Source of the DNA: Fen-1258 sp027348115
Lineage (GTDB): Bacteria > Bacteroidota > Ignavibacteria > Ignavibacteriales > Melioribacteraceae
Assembly: GCA_027348115.1 (NCBI GenBank)
Contig: DAIEQA010000252.1
Span: 1 to 8,293 of the forward strand
Reading direction: 5' to 3'
Length of the DNA: 8,293 nt
Position 1 is the first letter of the stretch. Every line of letters starts with the position of its first letter. The position numbers and the translations under genes were made by a program. Below the pieces are notes generated by a model. It was not told the DNA's origin. It saw nothing but the letters and a program-made list of their open reading frames with translations, and did no database searches. Shown piece after piece: positions 5,357 to 8,293 of this stretch.

Positions 5357-7351
5357 TTAATTCATGACTAAATCATGTGTTTGTAATTTATACGGCAGCT
5401 TTACGGTAAACGTGGTACCTTGACCGATTGTACTTTTAACTTTGATATCGCCCTTGTGCATTTTAACTATGCCGTAGGTTATTGCCAATCCTAAACCCGT
5501 TCCCTTTCCCATTTTTTTTGTAGTAAAGAACGGCGTAAAAATTTTATTCATGTTTGCATCGTTTATTCCGCAGCCCGTATCAGAAATATCGATAACCAAA
5601 AACATTTCGTTTGAGAAAATATTGATCGAAATATTTTTAACGCTGCTGGACTCAAGCGATTCGCACGAGTTAATAATTAAATTCAGGAAAACTTGCTTCA
5701 GCTGGTCCGCATCGCCTTCAATAAATGTGTTTGCAGAAGTTATATCTTGAACGAAAGAAATATTTGAGAATTCAGGTTTGATTTTGATGGCCTTAATTAT
5801 GTTCAATATGATTTCTGAAATATCAACCGAAGAAATTTTCAGCTTACCCTGCCGGGCAAAATTTAATAAGTTGGATACTATACTCTTGCAGCGGTTCGCC
5901 TCGTCGATGATTAATGACAAATCCTCGCTGCTTTGCGAATCGCCCAACGACTTCTCAATCTTTTTTTTAAGCATTGAGGCATACAGCATTATAGAGCCGA
6001 GCGGATTATTAATTTCGTGCGCAACGCCTGCCGCAAGCTGGCCTATCGAAGCAAGTTTTTCGGCATTGTGAAGTTGTTCCTGGGTTTCCTTTAGTTCATT
6101 GAGCGCCGATTCGAGCTTCTCAATTAAAAACGGAAGGCACATGTCATCTTCCGCAATTCCTTTTGCAACATTTACGGCATATTCCCTGCAACTTGTATAT
6201 CCGCAAGAACCGCAATTCAGCTCATCTTTCTTGGTATATTTATTTGTCTTGGCAAGAATGGCTTTAATTTCCTCTTCGGTCGGCATAGGCCGTCTTTGGC
6301 TTTTCTCATGAAAATTACGCGTCAATTTTATATCGCGGCTGTTATATAAATCTCCTTTCCAAACACTTTTATCAAGAGAGTTTATATTTTCGTTGATAAA
6401 ATTGACAACTTTTTCCCTTCTTGAAAAATAATTAAGATCAGAATCGATGGCCGGGCCATTTATGCATCCTTCGCAAAATAGAATATCAACGAACTTAGAT
6501 TTAAGTGTTCCGTTTGATATTTCCTCGATCACTTCAATAACTCTCTGTTTACCTTCAACTACAATAACTTCCTTTTCAAGTATGTCTTGCGACTTATTTG
6601 CCGTTTTAATTAAACCGCCAGCTAAAGGATACGACTTTCCTAAAAAAGCATGGGGCGGATCAAAATCCATTTTCGGCAACTCTTCAAAATCAATTTTCAA
6701 TACTCTAAAAATTTCTTTCAGTTCTATAAACGTAAGCACGGCGTCAATGGCATCGTTCACTTCATCATCGATATATTCACTCTTCTTCGCAATACACGGA
6801 CCTATAAAAACCACTTTCACATCTCTTCCGTAATTCATTTTAAGATAACGCCCCATCGCTATCATTGGAGAAACCACAGGAGCCAAATTTTTAACCACAG
6901 ACGAATGATACTTCTCGATCAAATTGTAAACTGCCGGACATGGAGAACTGATAATAGTTCTATCATCATCCGAATCAAAATATTCTGCATATAACTTACT
7001 CACCAAATCGGCGCCGAAAGCTGCTTCAGTCACAAAAGCAAAGCCAATTTTTTTCAGAGCCGCCGGAAGTTTGGAATACAAATCCGGAAACGATGCAGGA
7101 AACGAGGGGGCTAATACCGCAATTGCTTTTCCTCCCGGAATTATTTCCATCAAAACTTTTTCCTGGTCGCTTTGAATTTCTTTTGCATTTTGAGAACAAA
7201 CTTTTACACAATGACCGCAGCTTATGCATCTTTCCGGCATAACGACGGCTTGACCGTTGAGAACTCGAATTGCACGCGCAGGGCATTCCCGTATGCATGA
7301 GTAGCATCTCTTGCATCGTTGCCCTATAGTCGTTACAATTCCGAGCGACAT
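5357..7351 (-). CDS. [FeFe]-hydrogenase-like sensor fused to a histidine kinase
   Basis: The 664-residue soluble protein has, in order: a two-[4Fe-4S] ferredoxin (Cys13/16/19/23 and Cys42/45/48/52); an H-cluster domain (about 75-345) with altered motifs SSPCPAV (Cys138), GPCIAKKSE (Cys186, Lys189) and FCEGCINGP (Cys293, Cys296); an Fe-S domain CGSCGYTSC plus distal Cys405 (Cys380, 383, 388, 405); a helical linker (408-432); HisKA with His445 in GVAHEINNPLGS; and HATPase motifs DTGCGI and GKGTGLGL. This resembles HsfB/HydS-type sensory [FeFe]-hydrogenase homologues. Putative H-cluster cysteines are kept, but the usual relay Cys and both cluster-side Met positions are changed, so sensing rather than turnover is inferred. 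The start has GGAGAG seven bases upstream and follows the hydrogenase stop by 13 bases. No PAS domain is seen between sensor and kinase. It probably phosphorylates one or more of the downstream receivers in response to H2 or redox state; the signal is not proven. Confidence 0.94.
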   Translation of the reverse strand: MSLGIVTTIGQRCKRCYSCIRECPARAIRVLNGQAVVMPERCISCGHCVKVCSQNAKEIQSDQEKVLMEIIPGGKAIAVLAPSFPASFPDLYSKLPAALKKIGFAFVTEAAFGADLVSKLYAEYFDSDDDRTIISSPCPAVYNLIEKYHSSVVKNLAPVVSPMIAMGRYLKMNYGRDVKVVFIGPCIAKKSEYIDDEVNDAIDAVLTFIELKEIFRVLKIDFEELPKMDFDPPHAFLGKSYPLAGGLIKTANKSQDILEKEVIVVEGKQRVIEVIEEISNGTLKSKFVDILFCEGCINGPAIDSDLNYFSRREKVVNFINENINSLDKSVWKGDLYNSRDIKLTRNFHEKSQRRPMPTEEEIKAILAKTNKYTKKDELNCGSCGYTSCREYAVNVAKGIAEDDMCLPFLIEKLESALNELKETQEQLHNAEKLASIGQLAAGVAHEINNPLGSIMLYASMLKKKIEKSLGDSQSSEDLSLIIDEANRCKSIVSNLLNFARQGKLKISSVDISEIILNIIKAIKIKPEFSNISFVQDITSANTFIEGDADQLKQVFLNLIINSCESLESSSVKNISINIFSNEMFLVIDISDTGCGINDANMNKIFTPFFTTKKMGKGTGLGLAITYGIVKMHKGDIKVKSTIGQGTTFTVKLPYKLQTHDLVMN

Positions 7352-7358
7352 GGTTCAT

Positions 7359-7364
7359 CTCTCC
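7359..7364 (-). promoter_or_regulatory. Ribosome binding site of the hydrogenase-like sensor kinase
   Basis: GGAGAG follows directly on the hydrogenase stop codon and lies seven bases before the ATG at 7351. This decides between that ATG, which leads into the conserved ferredoxin domain, and an out-of-frame ATG at 7358 that overlaps the site. Confidence 0.75.
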
Positions 7365-8293
7365 TTAATTACCTTGCAGCATTTTTTTCCGATCAACATA
7401 TTCGGTATGTAAAATTTCATGCGCTTTATGGCTGTTGGGTTCGCCTAAAAATTCTTTGTACAACTTTTTTATCGATTCATTTTCATGGGAGCGGCGATTC
7501 TTCATCTTTGAATCAATTTCATAGAGACTTTGAATTCGCTTTTTAATCTTTTCAGGTTTTTGATGAATCGGCTGTCCGCCGCCGTTAATGCACCCTCCCG
7601 GGCAAGCCATTACTTCGATGAAATGATATTCCGATTCACCTTTCTCAATTGCGTCGAGGACCGGTCCAACATTTCCTATTCCGTTAACAATAGCAACGTT
7701 AACTTCTCTTCCATCTATTTTGATATTTGCAGATTTGATCCCGGCATTTCCGCGTACATCCTGAAGTTCTACTTTTTCAAGTTCTTTACCTGAAATAAAA
7801 TAATATGCGGTTCTTAATGCGGCCTCCATAACGCCGCCGCTTGTTCCAAATATGGCTGCCGCACCGGTCGATTCTCCAAGAGGATTATCGAAATCGCTTT
7901 CCGGCAGGTCATTGAAATCGATGCCGGACATATTAAACATTCTCACGAGCTCTCGTGTTGTAAGGACTGCATCTACATCGGTATATACTTCTTCTTTCAA
8001 TTCAGGTCTTTCAGATTCAAATTTCTTTACCGTACACGGCATTATAGACACAACGAAAATATCTTTCGGATCCAATCCCATTTTCTTTGCGTAGTAAGTT
8101 TTTAATACGGCGCCTTCCATTTCATGCGGAGATTTGCAAGATGAAACATGTTCAAGCAAATGAGGCCGGTTTTGTTCGATGTACTTTACCCAACCAGGGC
8201 AGCAGCTTGTGAACATCGGCAATGTTTCATTGCTGCCGATTCTCCGAATCAATTCTGTTGCTTCTTCGATGATTGTTAAATCAGCCGCAAAGT
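7365..8293 (-). CDS. hydA: [FeFe] hydrogenase catalytic subunit, C-terminal part (5' end cut by window edge)
   Basis: The frame is open from the right edge to a TAA at 7365, giving 308 visible residues. All three H-cluster motifs are present: L1 FTSCCPGW (residues 27-34 of the visible part), L2 MPCTVKKFE (84-92) and L3 MACPGGCINGGGQP (228-241). The C-terminus carries the small-subunit-type segment ending HEILHTEYVDR, usual for complete [FeFe] hydrogenases. An in-frame TTG at 8252 is not the start: upstream codons continue the conserved sequence FAADLTIIEEATEL. The protein is roughly half identical by eye to the overlapping part of the other HydA in this window, so the two are paralogues. This copy keeps both the relay and ligand Cys in L1 and both Met of L2/L3, so it should be catalytically competent. 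Whether it is a stand-alone ferredoxin-dependent enzyme or part of a complex cannot be told without its N-terminus. It precedes the sensor kinase by 13 bases, probably in the same transcript. Confidence 0.96.
   Translation of the reverse strand, partial: FAADLTIIEEATELIRRIGSNETLPMFTSCCPGWVKYIEQNRPHLLEHVSSCKSPHEMEGAVLKTYYAKKMGLDPKDIFVVSIMPCTVKKFESERPELKEEVYTDVDAVLTTRELVRMFNMSGIDFNDLPESDFDNPLGESTGAAAIFGTSGGVMEAALRTAYYFISGKELEKVELQDVRGNAGIKSANIKIDGREVNVAIVNGIGNVGPVLDAIEKGESEYHFIEVMACPGGCINGGGQPIHQKPEKIKKRIQSLYEIDSKMKNRRSHENESIKKLYKEFLGEPNSHKAHEILHTEYVDRKKMLQGN

Noticed and set aside
7026..7358. Minus-strand 110-codon frame starting at ATG 7358
   Set aside because: It overlaps the start of the sensor kinase out of frame, and its product is a frame-shifted reading of the ferredoxin region. 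The ATG also overlaps the ribosome site of the real gene.
7365..8252. Reading the right hydrogenase as a complete 295-residue gene starting at TTG 8252
   Set aside because: The frame stays open to the window edge and the 13 upstream codons encode conserved HydA sequence (FAADLTIIEEATE). The TTG is an internal Leu codon; the gene is truncated by the window.
435..8289. Near-identical segments at 435..473 and 8251..8289 as direct repeats of a mobile element or attachment site
   Set aside because: Both encode the same conserved ADLTIIEE region of paralogous HydA proteins in the same frame, and the differences include silent third-position changes. Homology of the genes explains it.

Overview
All coding content lies on the minus strand and forms one closely packed gene series, transcribed from the right edge (8293) to the left edge (1). 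Genes are separated by at most 15 bases or overlap slightly. No RNA gene, repeat array, mobile element, clear promoter or terminator was found. The two terminal genes are both cut by the window edges.

Reading in the direction of transcription, the order is: (1) the 3' part of a catalytic-type [FeFe] hydrogenase gene (7365..8293); (2) a 664-residue protein joining an N-terminal ferredoxin, an altered [FeFe]-hydrogenase H-cluster domain, a small 4Fe-4S domain and a histidine kinase (5357..7351); (3) a stand-alone receiver (4932..5345); (4) a receiver-PAS-histidine kinase hybrid (3429..4916); (5) a second stand-alone receiver (3034..3417); (6) a NuoE/HydC-like [2Fe-2S] subunit (2561..3034); (7) a short NuoF/HydB-like FMN/NAD(H) subunit (1359..2558); (8) the 5' part of a second, complex-type [FeFe] hydrogenase catalytic subunit (1..1369).

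Genes 6-8 are the three subunits of an NAD(H)-linked [FeFe] hydrogenase (HydCBA, also named HndACD). Genes 2-5 form a soluble phosphorelay whose input domain is itself built like a hydrogenase. The simplest reading is a self-contained H2/redox-sensing and H2-metabolising operon: the kinase reads H2 or redox state through an H-cluster-like domain and signals through three receivers, none of which has a DNA-binding output. What the output acts on is not shown. The catalytic enzyme probably exchanges electrons between NADH and H2. The HydB-like subunit lacks the extra Fe-S domains of well-known electron-bifurcating HydB proteins, which leans toward a non-bifurcating enzyme.

The organism is an anaerobic or facultatively anaerobic bacterium of moderate, slightly AT-rich base composition, using mostly recognisable Shine-Dalgarno sites. 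The style recalls Bacteroidota/Ignavibacteriota-type genomes, but this is only an impression and no lineage marker is present.
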